64,000 nucleotides of DNA. It comes from Dokdonia sp. (GTDB lineage Bacteria; Bacteroidota; Bacteroidia; Flavobacteriales; Flavobacteriaceae). The notes under the pieces were generated by a model. It searched no databases. It saw only the letters and a program-made list of their open reading frames with translations, and had not been told where the DNA came from. The position numbers were made by a program, and so were the translations under genes. The stretch covers positions 416,786 through 480,785 of the forward strand of contig JAHDIF010000001.1 of NCBI GenBank assembly GCA_020630915.1. The letters run 5' to 3'. Each line of letters opens with the position of its first letter. Position 1 is the first letter of the stretch. Shown here one piece after another: positions 17,357-26,687 of this stretch.

Positions 17357-17878
17357 TTGAAGACAAATATATTCTTATTTACACTCGTTACAGTTATTGC
17401 TCTTTCTTTAAAGAGCTGTATTAGTTTAAGCTCAGAATTCAATAGGCCTAGACAATTAATCAACCCCATAACTCAGAAACGAGTTCCTTCTATATTTTTT
17501 GAATTAATAGACACTTCAAAAATTTATAAACGTGTCTATAAAAAAGAAAATTCTGAGAAAAGCCCTTCTCAAAATACCCTTCCAATGTTTTTAAAATTCT
17601 ACAAGGAGGGTAAGATTGCCATTTTTAAAGGGTTTGAGCCTAATAACGTGGAAATTATCAATCCAGAATTTGCGGATATGGGGATATATAGGTTCAGAAA
17701 CAATCAATTAGTCTTGAAAGAATTTATAAGGACTATTCAAGGATCTGCATGGGTTACTTGGAAAACAAATTTATCTAAAAATATTGACACAATTACCTTT
17801 AAAAGTAACCACTATGTTGAAAAATTTGTACCTATTGATATTCCGCAATCTTTCTTAATTTACAAACCAGATTGGTAA
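17357..17878 (+). CDS. Putative lipoprotein of unknown function
   Basis: 173 residues from a TTG start 15 bases after gldD. Leader KTNIFLFTLVTVIALSLKSC ends in a lipobox LKSC (Cys 21). The mature sequence shows no domain I know (RVYKKENSEKSPSQNTLPMFLKFYKEGKIAIFKGFE). Lower GC than gldD. It could be the last gene of the gld unit or a separate acquisition; nothing ties it to gliding beyond position. Confidence 0.6.
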   Translation: MKTNIFLFTLVTVIALSLKSCISLSSEFNRPRQLINPITQKRVPSIFFELIDTSKIYKRVYKKENSEKSPSQNTLPMFLKFYKEGKIAIFKGFEPNNVEIINPEFADMGIYRFRNNQLVLKEFIRTIQGSAWVTWKTNLSKNIDTITFKSNHYVEKFVPIDIPQSFLIYKPDW

Positions 17879-17972
17879 TCCCGAGACTAAATAATATCTT
17901 ATTAAACTTTTCATTTAACAATACTTCTTGTTGACCAACTAATTACCGAACTTCGCATCTCTAAATAGGAGT

Positions 17973-18857
17973 ATGCAAAACAATACACTAAAATGGGTGT
18001 ACCTCGTAGTACTATCCATCATCTGGGGAAGTTCTTTTATTCTTATCAAAAAAGGACTCGTAGGCTTGTCTCCTATCCAACTAGGATCTGTAAGAATATT
18101 ATTTACGGCATTTTTTCTTTTAATCATAGGCTGGAAGAGTTTAAAGACCATAGCAAAACCTTCGTGGAAATGGGTGATCATCTCTGGAGTATTAGGTACG
18201 GGAATCCCCGTATACCTTTTTGCCTATGCAGAGACGGAGATTGACAGTGCAGTTGCCGCAATACTTAACTCTGGTGTACCCCTACTCACCTTAATTTTAG
18301 GGCTCGTCATTTTTGGAGCCCAGTTCATAAAACGTCAGCTACTAGGGATTCTATTAGGCCTTGGAGGTGCCATTGCCCTTATTCTCATAGGAGCACAAGT
18401 TAATCCTGATCAGAATTATTGGTACGCCCTACTAGTGATTCTAGCGACCTTGCTATATGCAATTAATGTAAATATCATAAAGCGGTATATGCAAGATATA
18501 AGCGCTATGGCGATTGCTACTGGTAATTTTATCTTTCTTATTATACCTGCCTTATTATTGCTGGCAAACACAGGATTTTTTGCACAAGAAGTCCTACAGA
18601 ACATAGAAGTTCAAGTATCGCTAGGGTACATTCTCATCCTTGCAATTTTAGGTACTGCTGCTGCAAAAGTGATGTTTAACAAATTGGTGCAAATAAGCGA
18701 CCCCGTTTTTGCATCTTCTGTAACGTATCTAATGCCTATTATTTCCGTAATGTGGGGTATTCTAGATGGTGAAAAATTTACTCCTTTACAACTTGTTGCT
18801 TCGCTTGTTATTATTTCTGGAGTGTACTTGGCTAATGCCAAAAGAAAAAAATACTAA
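17973..18857 (+). CDS. EamA/DMT-family transporter
   Basis: 294 residues with ten hydrophobic segments arranged as two EamA repeats (about 5-140 and 150-290; first repeat starts LKWVYLVVLSIIWGSSFILIKKGL). Family members export amino acids, metabolites or drugs; the substrate cannot be told. Monocistronic, ended by the hairpin at 18900-18927. Confidence 0.85.
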   Translation: MQNNTLKWVYLVVLSIIWGSSFILIKKGLVGLSPIQLGSVRILFTAFFLLIIGWKSLKTIAKPSWKWVIISGVLGTGIPVYLFAYAETEIDSAVAAILNSGVPLLTLILGLVIFGAQFIKRQLLGILLGLGGAIALILIGAQVNPDQNYWYALLVILATLLYAINVNIIKRYMQDISAMAIATGNFIFLIIPALLLLANTGFFAQEVLQNIEVQVSLGYILILAILGTAAAKVMFNKLVQISDPVFASSVTYLMPIISVMWGILDGEKFTPLQLVASLVIISGVYLANAKRKKY

Positions 18858-18899
18858 TGGAAATATGGTATCTGGCACTTTACTCATCTAATGGGATAA

Positions 18900-18927
18900 A
18901 AAGCGATTGAAAAAATCCAATCGCTTT
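18900..18927. terminator. Bidirectional terminator between EamA gene and pckA
   Basis: AAAGCGATTG and CAATCGCTTT form a perfect 10-base stem with an 8-base loop between two convergent genes. The T run is better on the minus strand, so it mainly serves pckA. Confidence 0.75.
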
Positions 18928-18977
18928 GATGGTGTATCTCAAAGTCTCTTACCAAAAGGGCTCTAATTAATAATGGG

Positions 18978-20588
18978 CTACCCTAGAGGCGGCTGACCGT
19001 TCATTATCTCTTCATTTGCATAGCTCTCAAACTTCTTAAAGTTTTCTTTAAAAGATCGTGCAAGTTTGTGAGCAGTATCATAATACCCTTTGTCATTATT
19101 CCAAGTAGCTCGTGGTGACAACACCTCTGTAGGTACTCCTGGGCAAGTACGCGGTTGTGCTACACCAAAAACAGAGTGAATATGGTAATTATCGTGATTA
19201 ATTTCTTGTGGTAATTCACCATTCATAGCAGCTGTAATCATCGCTCTGGTATACTTGAGCTTCATACGGCTCCCTACACCGTAAGGTCCTCCGGTCCATC
19301 CTGTATTAATGAGCCAAACATTCACTCCTGCCTCTTGCATTTTCTTACTTAGCATTTCTGCATATTTAGTAGGATGTAATGGCATAAATGGTGCTCCAAA
19401 ACACGCCGAAAATGAAGGTTGCGGTTCTGTTACACCCGCTTCTGTTCCTGCCACCTTAGCCGTGTAACCACTTATAAAATGATAGGCTGCTTGTCCAGGT
19501 GTGAGCTTTGAAATAGGAGGCAACACACCAAAAGCATCTGCCGTTAAGAAAAAGATATTTTTAGGATTTCCAGCCAGTGAAGGCTCTTTAATGTTATTGA
19601 TATGGTAAATAGGGTAACTAACACGTGTATTTTGAGTGATACTAATGTCTTTAAAATCTACCTTACCTTGATCGTCCATTACAATATTTTCTAGTATCGC
19701 TCCTGGCTTGATGGCGTTATATATGTCTGGCTCGTTTTCTTTAGAAAGGTTGATCACTTTTGCATAACAACCTCCTTCAAAATTAAAGACGGTATTTTCT
19801 GCTGTCCAACCGTGCTCGTCATCTCCTATTAATTTGCGTTGTGGATCTGCAGATAGCGTTGTTTTTCCTGTTCCAGAAAGACCAAAAAAGATGGCTGTCT
19901 CTCCATTATCTCCCACATTTGCACTGCAATGCATAGGTAAGGTATTCTTTTCTACAGGTAGTATAAAATTAAGTGCAGAAAAGATTCCTTTCTTAATCTC
20001 ACCTGTATAGCCTGTTCCCCCAATAATAATTGTTTTTTCAGTAAAACTTAGAATAGCAAAGTTACTTTGACGTGTTCCATCTACTTCAGGATCTGCCATA
20101 AATCCTGGCGCATTAAGAATAGTCCACTCTGGGTCAAAACTCGCTAACTCTTCTTCAGAAGGCCTTAAGAACATATTGTAAGCAAACATATTGCTCCAAG
20201 GATATTCATTTATAACACGTATGTTGAGCTTATACTTTTGATCTGCACACGCATATGCATCTCTTACGTAAAGTTCTTTCTCAGAAAGATATTTGGTGAT
20301 TTTTGTTTTTAATTTCGCGAAAGCGTCTTGATCAAAAGGGATATTAATATCACCCCACCATACAAGATCTTCTGTTTTTGCATCTTTTACAATAAAACGA
20401 TCTAGTGGAGAACGCCCTGTAAATTTCCCGGTATTAATGGCAAGAGCCCCTGTAGAAGCGGTTTTACCCATTCCTTTATTTACAGCAATCTCGTGTAATT
20501 TTTGGGGTTCTAACTGGTAATGAACAATGGCATTATCAATTCCGTAAGATTTTAACGAAATCGTTTTCGTAATTAAAGCAGAGGCATC
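18978..20588 (-). CDS. pckA: Phosphoenolpyruvate carboxykinase (ATP)
   Basis: 536 residues. The ATG at 20588 is chosen because the upstream in-frame ATG at 20627 overlaps the minus-7 box (20625-20632). Catalyses oxaloacetate + ATP to PEP + CO2 + ADP in gluconeogenesis and can run in reverse as an anaplerotic CO2-fixing step. Nucleotide P-loop GLSGTGKTTLSADPQR and the GEHGW-like DDEHGW site are present. Residues 90-93 (AFAK) are encoded by a half-degenerate palindrome copy (core 20313-20322). In this window it shares the genome with a bicarbonate transporter (61.8 kb), which fits a carboxylating role. Confidence 0.96.
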   Translation of the reverse strand, partial: DASALITKTISLKSYGIDNAIVHYQLEPQKLHEIAVNKGMGKTASTGALAINTGKFTGRSPLDRFIVKDAKTEDLVWWGDINIPFDQDAFAKLKTKITKYLSEKELYVRDAYACADQKYKLNIRVINEYPWSNMFAYNMFLRPSEEELASFDPEWTILNAPGFMADPEVDGTRQSNFAILSFTEKTIIIGGTGYTGEIKKGIFSALNFILPVEKNTLPMHCSANVGDNGETAIFFGLSGTGKTTLSADPQRKLIGDDEHGWTAENTVFNFEGGCYAKVINLSKENEPDIYNAIKPGAILENIVMDDQGKVDFKDISITQNTRVSYPIYHINNIKEPSLAGNPKNIFFLTADAFGVLPPISKLTPGQAAYHFISGYTAKVAGTEAGVTEPQPSFSACFGAPFMPLHPTKYAEMLSKKMQEAGVNVWLINTGWTGGPYGVGSRMKLKYTRAMITAAMNGELPQEINHDNYHIHSVFGVAQPRTCPGVPTEVLSPRATWNNDKGYYDTAHKLARSFKENFKKFESYANEEIMNGQPPLG

Positions 20589-20624
20589 CATAAAAAAGCA
20601 AATTTGTCGTGTTGTTTTATGCCG

Positions 20625-20632
20625 CAAAGGTA
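20625..20632 (-). promoter_or_regulatory. Minus-7 box of pckA
   Basis: TAccTTTG on the minus strand, 36 bases upstream of the chosen ATG. It fixes the likely transcription start near 20618 and rules out the longer reading frame. No clear TTG partner. Confidence 0.5.
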
Positions 20633-20666
20633 AAAAATACCTAGAAGTAACGTTCTTAAAAGTGAA

Positions 20667-21056
20667 TTATTTCTCGCTTTGTTGCTTTAAGAAATTGTAA
20701 ACTAGCACTCCCCATGCTACAATTAAGAGTGTTCCTCCTATTGGAGTGAGAAAGGCTACAGTTTTAAAATCAAAAAAAGTCATAGAATTAGTCGCGAGAC
20801 CGTAGATGGATCCAGAGAAAAGAACAACACCACTTAATAGTAGTATCCAAAGTGCTTTTTTTGTTTTCAGTTGCAATGAAAAGTTGGGAATAATTAGTAA
20901 AAGTAATGCGTGATACATTTGATATCGCACGCCCGTCTCAAAAGTTGCCAACTTATCAGGACTTAGTACCTTTTCTAATCCGTGTGCGCCAAAAGCACCT
21001 ATAAGCACCCCTAGAAACCCAAAAATACTCCCCGTAATTAAAAGTCGTTTGTTCAT
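20667..21056 (-). CDS. DUF423 family small membrane protein
   Basis: 129 residues from the ATG at 21056 (an upstream start at 21083 only adds PAYRKRNF). Four membrane helices, with the family signature GAFGAHGLEKVLSPDKLATFETGVRYQMYHALLLL (residues about 22-56). Related to E. coli YgdD; function unknown. It shares strand with pckA but lies upstream of the pckA promoter. Confidence 0.88.
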   Translation of the reverse strand: MNKRLLITGSIFGFLGVLIGAFGAHGLEKVLSPDKLATFETGVRYQMYHALLLLIIPNFSLQLKTKKALWILLLSGVVLFSGSIYGLATNSMTFFDFKTVAFLTPIGGTLLIVAWGVLVYNFLKQQSEK

Positions 21057-21119
21057 AAAATTTCTTTTTCTGTAGGCAGGCAAATACCTACATTAGTACA
21101 CTCAAATTTACAACCTAAT

Positions 21120-22496
21120 ATGTCAACACGTACTGTTTTAGTGATTGGAGCTGGAAAATCTACTTCTCAACTGGTAAACTATCTTTTAGATAAGTCTCAA
21201 AAAGAAAACCTTAAAATCATTGTAGGCGACATTTCCTTAGAGAATGCACAAAAGCTCGTAAATAAACATCCCAATGGAAACGCTATATCGCTAGATGTCT
21301 TTAACGAACAGCAGCGCACGCAGGCCATTGATAATGCAACTATAGTGATCTCTATGCTCCCAGCCCGTTTTCATATAGAGGTGGCTCGTGATTGTGTTAA
21401 ACTGGGTAAATCTATGGTCACTGCTTCCTACATTTCTAAAGAAATGCAGGCTCTTGATAAAGAAGTAAAAGAAAAAGGACTTGTCTTTATGAATGAGATA
21501 GGGCTCGATCCAGGCATCGACCATATGAGTGCTATGCAAGTATTAGATCGTATACGAGACAATGGAGGAAAAATGCTCCTTTTTGAAAGTTTTACGGGAG
21601 GACTCGTAGCTCCTGAAAGCGACACTAATTTGTGGAACTACAAATTCACGTGGAATCCTCGCAATGTGGTTCTCGCAGGCCAAGGAGGCGCAGCAGAGTT
21701 TATTCAGGAAGGAACCTATAAATACATACCCTACCAGCGCCTTTTTAGAAGAACAGAATTTCTAGAAGTAGAGGGATATGGGCGTTTTGAAGGATATGCA
21801 AATCGTAATAGTTTAAAATATAGATCTGTGTACGGCCTGGATGACATTCCTACTCTCTACCGCGGAACTCTGCGTCGTGTAGGCTTCTCTAAAGCCTGGC
21901 ACATCTTTGTTATGATGGGAATGACAGATGATAGTTATAACCTTCAAGAAACAGAAACTATGAGTTATAGAGATTTTGTGAATCTCTTTTTACCCTACTC
22001 CCCTACAGACTCTGTAGAACTTAAATTGCGCCATCACGTAAAGATTGATCAAGATGATTTGCTGTGGGACAAACTCTTAGAGTTAGACATTTTTAATCCA
22101 TATAAAAAACTAGGCCTTACCAATGCTACTCCTGCACAATGCTTACAGCGTATTCTAGAAGATAAATGGACACTGGCTCCAAATGATAAAGACATGATTG
22201 TGATGTATCATAAATTTGGCTACGAAATCAACGGACAGCGTAAGCAAATAGATGCTACTATGGTTAATATAGGCGAAGATCAAATAGAGACCGCTATGGC
22301 TCGCACCGTGGGGCTTCCTGTCGCTATGGCAACTCTGCGCATACTTAATGGAGAGATAACGACTCCTGGCGTGCAACTACCTATCTCAAAAGAAGTATAC
22401 GAGCCCATTTTAAAAGAGCTGGAAGACTATGGCATCACATTTAAAGAATATGACGTCCCTTACTTAAGCTACAATCCTCATAGTACAGGCGGATAG
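21120..22496 (+). CDS. Saccharopine dehydrogenase-family protein
   Basis: 458 residues. N-terminal NAD(P)-binding Rossmann fold (TVLVIGAGKSTSQLVNYLL, residues 4-22) and saccharopine dehydrogenase C-terminal domain from about 125 (GLDPGIDHMSAMQVLDRI, GLVAPESDTNLWNYKFTWNPRNVVLAGQGG). Probably oxidises saccharopine in lysine breakdown, or acts on a related secondary amine. The Lrp-type regulator 55 bases downstream supports an amino-acid role. Confidence 0.85.
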   Translation: MSTRTVLVIGAGKSTSQLVNYLLDKSQKENLKIIVGDISLENAQKLVNKHPNGNAISLDVFNEQQRTQAIDNATIVISMLPARFHIEVARDCVKLGKSMVTASYISKEMQALDKEVKEKGLVFMNEIGLDPGIDHMSAMQVLDRIRDNGGKMLLFESFTGGLVAPESDTNLWNYKFTWNPRNVVLAGQGGAAEFIQEGTYKYIPYQRLFRRTEFLEVEGYGRFEGYANRNSLKYRSVYGLDDIPTLYRGTLRRVGFSKAWHIFVMMGMTDDSYNLQETETMSYRDFVNLFLPYSPTDSVELKLRHHVKIDQDDLLWDKLLELDIFNPYKKLGLTNATPAQCLQRILEDKWTLAPNDKDMIVMYHKFGYEINGQRKQIDATMVNIGEDQIETAMARTVGLPVAMATLRILNGEITTPGVQLPISKEVYEPILKELEDYGITFKEYDVPYLSYNPHSTGG

Positions 22497-22551
22497 TTTC
22501 TGATTGAAAGTATTTATGTACTTTAGACTATCAATTTAAAAGTACACTTAC

Positions 22552-23022
22552 GTGAAAATCAAAAATGACGAACTCATCATAGACGGTATTGATAAAATCA
22601 TATTGCGCCAACTTATGAAAGACGCGCGCAAACCTATTCTTGAAATAGCGCGTAAAGTGGGCATATCTGGAGCCGCAATTCATCAGCGATTAAGGAAGTT
22701 AGAAAAGTCGGGACTATTGGCTGGTTCTAAGTTTATAGTAGATCCTAAGATTTTGGGGTATCGTACAATGGCATTTATTGGAGTCTATCTAGACAGAGCC
22801 GCAAATAATGCCAGAGCGGTACGACAACTAGAGGATATACCGGAAGTGATAGAGTGCCATTACACAACAGGAAACTGGTCTATTCTCATCAAAATACTTT
22901 GTAAAAACAACGAAGATTTAATGAATCTTCTTAATAAAAAAATTCAAGCCATAGATGGAGTGTCTCGAACAGAGACCTTTATCTCTTTACAGCAACAGAT
23001 TGATAGACAGATAAAGATTTGA
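22552..23022 (+). CDS. Lrp/AsnC-family transcriptional regulator
   Basis: 156 residues from a GTG start. Winged helix in the first 60 residues (IDKIILRQLMKDARKPILEIARKVGISGAAIHQRLRKLEKSGLL) and an RAM ligand-binding domain (70-150, FIGVYLDRAANNARAVRQLEDIPEVIECHYTTGNWSILIKI). Probably senses an amino acid and controls the saccharopine dehydrogenase-like gene upstream. Its stop overlaps the TTG start of the next gene. Confidence 0.92.
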   Translation: MKIKNDELIIDGIDKIILRQLMKDARKPILEIARKVGISGAAIHQRLRKLEKSGLLAGSKFIVDPKILGYRTMAFIGVYLDRAANNARAVRQLEDIPEVIECHYTTGNWSILIKILCKNNEDLMNLLNKKIQAIDGVSRTETFISLQQQIDRQIKI

Positions 23023-23903
23023 GAGTCCTATTATCTATATGTATCATTATCACCTTTTTGAAAAATACTGCAAGTTATGGGCAGTTAGAGCAACATAATT
23101 ACATAGGTGTTCAAACTTTTGAAAGTGGTGAGTTTATCTCGTATCATTTAGACTTTGAGTTTTTCGGAGATCTTATTCAGGGAAGAGCTATCGCAGACTA
23201 TGGTGGTCCAGATGAGACACTCTACTATATTAAAGGTACGTACCAAAATAGCATTCTTAATTTTAAGGCATCTTATCTGGTATGGACAAAGTCTGACATT
23301 CCCCAAAGAGATTATTGTGTATTACGCTTTCGCGAAAGCATAAAAAATCTCAAAACTGTAAAAGCCTTTAGTGGTCAATACAAAAGTAAACGATCTAAAG
23401 GAGAACAATGCTCGCAAGGATTGCTCATCCTCTCTAGAATATTTACTAAACGAACACCTCTTCAAGAAGAAAAAGAGACAGTCACAATCGCACATGAAAA
23501 AGAAACCATAAATCAAGAGCAAAAAACAGTTGTAGCCATAGCAACACCCACAAAAAAACTACGCAGCACCCCCATAAAAAAAGATGAAAATCTGAATGTT
23601 TTTGTAGCTAATAAAAAAGTAACCTTAATTATATACGACGCGGGAAAAGTAGATGATGATCGAATCTCATTAAGCATTAACGGAGAAGAGATTCTTAAAA
23701 ATTATAGCATTGACGCCACCAAAAAAGAAATTGAAATCTCCTTAGAAAAAGGAAAAAGCGTGATCCAAGTTTATGCAATTAATGAAGGAACGAGCCCGCC
23801 TAACACGGTTAAGTTAGAAATTAAAGATGGTCATAAAACTATTAGTACACGCACAAGTCTAAAAAAAGGAGAGAAAGCATCGCTTACAATTTTAACCAAC
23901 TAA
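23019..23903 (+). CDS. Secreted protein, paralogue A (conserved C-terminal domain)
   Basis: 294 residues from a TTG overlapping the Lrp stop. Signal peptide up to about SYG (residue 21). Strand-rich domain (25-150), Lys/Glu-rich linker (about 152-190) and C-terminal domain (190-294) with DENLNVFVANKKVTLIIYDA, KVDDDRISLSINGEEIL and NEGTSPPNTVKLEI. About half identical in that domain to the protein at 24351-25229. RFRES (103-107) comes from a palindrome copy (23326-23339); paralogue B aligns there with no gap (NFEGS). Function unknown; the C-terminal domain looks like a carbohydrate- or protein-binding beta-sandwich. Confidence 0.75.
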   Translation: MRVLLSICIIITFLKNTASYGQLEQHNYIGVQTFESGEFISYHLDFEFFGDLIQGRAIADYGGPDETLYYIKGTYQNSILNFKASYLVWTKSDIPQRDYCVLRFRESIKNLKTVKAFSGQYKSKRSKGEQCSQGLLILSRIFTKRTPLQEEKETVTIAHEKETINQEQKTVVAIATPTKKLRSTPIKKDENLNVFVANKKVTLIIYDAGKVDDDRISLSINGEEILKNYSIDATKKEIEISLEKGKSVIQVYAINEGTSPPNTVKLEIKDGHKTISTRTSLKKGEKASLTILTN

Positions 23904-23913
23904 ATAACAATAA

Positions 23914-23941
23914 AAAAGCCCAGCCAATTGGCTGGGCTTTT
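23914..23941. terminator. Perfect 28-base bidirectional terminator
   Basis: AAAAGCCCAGCC, AATT, GGCTGGGCTTTT: a perfect palindrome between two convergent genes with T runs on both strands. Serves paralogue A and the TM2 gene. Confidence 0.9.
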
Positions 23942-23964
23942 AGTCATTTCTCAATAATTAAAAA

Positions 23965-24306
23965 TTAAAGTCCTGGGTAAGATCCTGTGAGAATCTCAAC
24001 CCCATCAATAATCCATCCTACTATAAAGAAACCGGCAGTTAGAATAAATAAGATATTCCAACCTATGGGACTCCCTAAGTACCATCTATGTCCTGCAAAA
24101 CCTCCTAAGAAAAGCCATAATAAAATAGCTACAAGCTGGCGATCGGCCTCTACAGCAGCCGGAGAGGTTAACTCTACTTGATTTTCCTCTTCTACTGTAT
24201 TTTCAACAGCATTTACAGCTGTTCTAGTAACAGGAAACCCTACTGCAAACATAGATGTAGACGTTAATAATAATAACGTTAATGAAAGAATAATTTTAAA
24301 TTTCAT
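23965..24306 (-). CDS. TM2-domain membrane protein
   Basis: 113 residues. Signal or first helix (MKFKIILSLTLLLLTSTSMFA), an acidic linker (EEENQVELTSP) and a TM2 domain with two helices and the family turn FLGGFAGHRWYLGSPIGWNILFILTAGFFIVGWIIDGVEIL (about 66-106). TM2 proteins are small membrane proteins of unclear role. It is inserted, on the opposite strand, between two paralogous secreted-protein genes. Confidence 0.88.
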   Translation of the reverse strand: MKFKIILSLTLLLLTSTSMFAVGFPVTRTAVNAVENTVEEENQVELTSPAAVEADRQLVAILLWLFLGGFAGHRWYLGSPIGWNILFILTAGFFIVGWIIDGVEILTGSYPGL

Positions 24307-24350
24307 AATGTTTTATGGTTAAATTAGACACTTAAAAGTAGTCAAAATAT

Positions 24351-25229
24351 ATGAAGCTATTATCGCAAAAAATGTTTTTAGTATTTTTTATTTCTTTTGG
24401 TTCAATTTGTTATGGCCAAACTTATGAATATCTAGGAGTCATAAAACTCAATGACACTGCCCTTATTCCCTATAGACTTGCCTTTACTGAAAACGGTGGA
24501 GATATATCTGGATACTCATTGAGCGATTTGGGCGGTAAACATGAAACAAAATCAAACATACGAGGCACTTACATAAAAAAAGAGAATAAACTAGTCTTCC
24601 AGGAATATGATATTGTCTACACGAAATCTCCTATAGATGAGTTAGACATGTGTCTTGTGAATTTTGAAGGCTCCCTTAGGAATATAGAAAAAAATAAAGC
24701 ATTTAGCGGAGATTTTAAAGGTTTGTATCCCGACGGGAAAAAATGCTTAGATGGGATGATTATTATGAGTAATGCCAAGAAAGTAGAAGCTCGGATTGCT
24801 AAGTTTGATAAAAAAATCCAGAAATCTAAGAAAGTGTCACAAGAGGTAAAAGATAAAATTAGCCTTAAACGCTCTATTGACACTCTAACAATGAGTACGG
24901 TAAAGGCTGATGAAAACTTGAATGTATTCGTAAAAAATACCAAGACTACTTTAGTTATTTACGATGCCGGAAAAGTAGATGATGACCGAGTGCAAGTCTC
25001 CGTGAATGGCGAGATCATTCTTGATGACTACAGTATTTTAAGAGAGCGGAAGAGAATTCCTATAAACCTAGAAAAAGGAACAAGCAAAATTGAGGTGATA
25101 GCTCTTAACGAAGGTACAAGTGCCCCTAATACCGTAAAAGTAGAAATACTGGACGGCGATAATTTAATTACAACAAGAACAAGCCTAAAAACTGGAGATA
25201 AAGCCTCGTTAACACTTATTAAAGAATAA
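24351..25229 (+). CDS. Secreted protein, paralogue B (conserved C-terminal domain)
   Basis: 292 residues with a signal peptide ending near YGQ (residue 23). Same architecture as the protein at 23019-23903: N-terminal strand-rich domain (YEYLGVIKLNDTALIPYRLAF), charged linker (145-180), C-terminal domain with DENLNVFVKNTKTTLVIYDA, KVDDDRVQVSVNGEIILDDY and NEGTSAPNTVKVEI. Probably a tandem duplication later split by the TM2 gene. This copy lacks the palindrome, giving a natural comparison. Function unknown. Confidence 0.75.
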   Translation: MKLLSQKMFLVFFISFGSICYGQTYEYLGVIKLNDTALIPYRLAFTENGGDISGYSLSDLGGKHETKSNIRGTYIKKENKLVFQEYDIVYTKSPIDELDMCLVNFEGSLRNIEKNKAFSGDFKGLYPDGKKCLDGMIIMSNAKKVEARIAKFDKKIQKSKKVSQEVKDKISLKRSIDTLTMSTVKADENLNVFVKNTKTTLVIYDAGKVDDDRVQVSVNGEIILDDYSILRERKRIPINLEKGTSKIEVIALNEGTSAPNTVKVEILDGDNLITTRTSLKTGDKASLTLIKE

Positions 25230-25252
25230 AGTAGGCTTAATATAAATGCAAT

Positions 25253-25282
25253 AAAAAACCCACGCAAGAACGTGGGTTTTTT
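25253..25282. terminator. Bidirectional terminator
   Basis: AAAAAACCCACG and CGTGGGTTTTTT form a perfect 12-base stem with a 6-base loop between paralogue B and the convergent ahcY. Confidence 0.9.
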
Positions 25283-25292
25283 AATTTAAAAT

Positions 25293-25302
25293 TTTCGCGA
25301 AA
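25293..25302. repeat. Intergenic copy of TTTCGCGAAA core, one arm lost
   Basis: Between the terminator and the ahcY stop: ATTTTCGCGAAAGCG. The right arm keeps GCG, the left arm is changed to AT. The only intergenic copy here that lies 3' to both neighbouring genes. Confidence 0.8.
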
Positions 25303-25310
25303 GCGAGATA

Positions 25311-26627
25311 TTAATATCTATAATACTCAGGCTTAAATGGCCCTTCTACCGTAACACCAATGTACTCAGCTTGATCTGGACGTAGGGTTTCTAACTCTAC
25401 ACCAAGGCGTGCAAGGTGCAAGGCGGCTACTTTCTCATCAAGATGCTTAGGAAGCATATAGACCTCATTCTTATACTTATCGCTATGGTTCCATAGTTCG
25501 ATTTGTGCTAGCGTTTGGTTTGTAAATGAGTTACTCATTACAAAACTTGGGTGACCTGTGGCACATCCTAAGTTTACAAGACGACCTTCTGCAAGGACTA
25601 TTATATCCTTCCCATTAATAGTGTACTTATCTACTTGGGGTTTGATCTCATCTTTAGTCGCTCCGTGTTTCTTGTTTAACCAAGACATATCAATCTCATT
25701 ATCAAAGTGACCTATATTACAAACAATCACTTTATCACGCATCGCCTCAAAGTGACGCGCTTGGATAATGTCTTTATTCCCTGTGGTAGTAATCACAACA
25801 TCTGCATTACCTACAACTGTCTCAAGTCTTTTTACTTCAAAACCATCCATTGCTGCTTGTAGCGCACAAATAGGATCAATTTCTGTAACTGTAACGATAG
25901 ATCCTGCACCTTTAAACGAAGCTGCCGTTCCTTTTCCTACATCACCATATCCACATACAACCACTCGCTTTCCAGCAAGCATGGTATCTGTAGCACGACG
26001 TATGGCATCTACAGCACTCTCACGACATCCATATTTGTTATCAAACTTAGACTTCGTTACAGAATCGTTTACGTTGATCGCAGGCATAGGAAGCGTTCCG
26101 TTTTTCATACGCTCGTATAAACGGTGTACTCCTGTAGTTGTTTCTTCAGAAAGTCCTTTGATATCACCTACTAATTCTGGGTAACGATCTAAAACCATAT
26201 TGGTAAGATCTCCTCCATCATCAAGTATCATATTAAGAGGCTTGCGATCTTCTCCAAAGAATAGGGTTTGCTCAATACACCAGTCAAATTCTTCCTCATT
26301 CATTCCTTTCCAAGCATATACTGGGATACCAGCATCTGCAATTGCAGCAGCTGCCTGATCTTGCGTGGAGAATATATTACAAGAACTCCAAGTAACCTCA
26401 GCACCCAGCGCTTTAAGCGTTTCTATCAACACAGCTGTCTGGATTGTCATGTGCAAACATCCTGCAATTCTCGCTCCTTTAAGTGGCTGCTCACTTTTGT
26501 ACTCTTCACGAAGAGACATTAGCCCTGGCATTTCTGCCTCTGCAAGCTCTATTTCTTTACGACCCCAAGCCGCGAGTGAGATATCTTTTACTTTGTACGG
26601 TACGTACGGTACTGTTTTGGTACTCAT
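25311..26627 (-). CDS. ahcY: Adenosylhomocysteinase
   Basis: 438 residues. Hydrolyses S-adenosylhomocysteine to adenosine and homocysteine, keeping methyltransferases active. NAD-binding motif [20 protein letters not shown] (about 219-238), substrate-site segments [12 protein letters not shown] and [17 protein letters not shown], and C-terminal PFKPEYYRY, the conserved tail that completes the neighbouring active site in the tetramer. Ends at a bidirectional terminator. Confidence 0.97.
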   Translation of the reverse strand: MSTKTVPYVPYKVKDISLAAWGRKEIELAEAEMPGLMSLREEYKSEQPLKGARIAGCLHMTIQTAVLIETLKALGAEVTWSSCNIFSTQDQAAAAIADAGIPVYAWKGMNEEEFDWCIEQTLFFGEDRKPLNMILDDGGDLTNMVLDRYPELVGDIKGLSEETTTGVHRLYERMKNGTLPMPAINVNDSVTKSKFDNKYGCRESAVDAIRRATDTMLAGKRVVVCGYGDVGKGTAASFKGAGSIVTVTEIDPICALQAAMDGFEVKRLETVVGNADVVITTTGNKDIIQARHFEAMRDKVIVCNIGHFDNEIDMSWLNKKHGATKDEIKPQVDKYTINGKDIIVLAEGRLVNLGCATGHPSFVMSNSFTNQTLAQIELWNHSDKYKNEVYMLPKHLDEKVAALHLARLGVELETLRPDQAEYIGVTVEGPFKPEYYRY

Positions 26628-26632
26628 TTTCT

Positions 26633-26640
26633 TATCTTTG
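26633..26640 (+). promoter_or_regulatory. Minus-7 box for the phosphopantetheinyl transferase gene
   Basis: TATCTTTG (TAnnTTTG) 47 bases upstream of the ATG at 26688, within the short divergent spacer to ahcY. The minus-33 element would fall inside the ahcY coding end. Confidence 0.45.
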
Positions 26641-26687
26641 AATTATTGCAAATAGGTTGCAAAATTAAGCAATTACTTACAACCCAC

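Noticed and set aside
20589-20627. Longer pckA start at 20627
   Set aside because: Overlaps the minus-7 box and adds residues not expected in the family; the ATG at 20588 fits.
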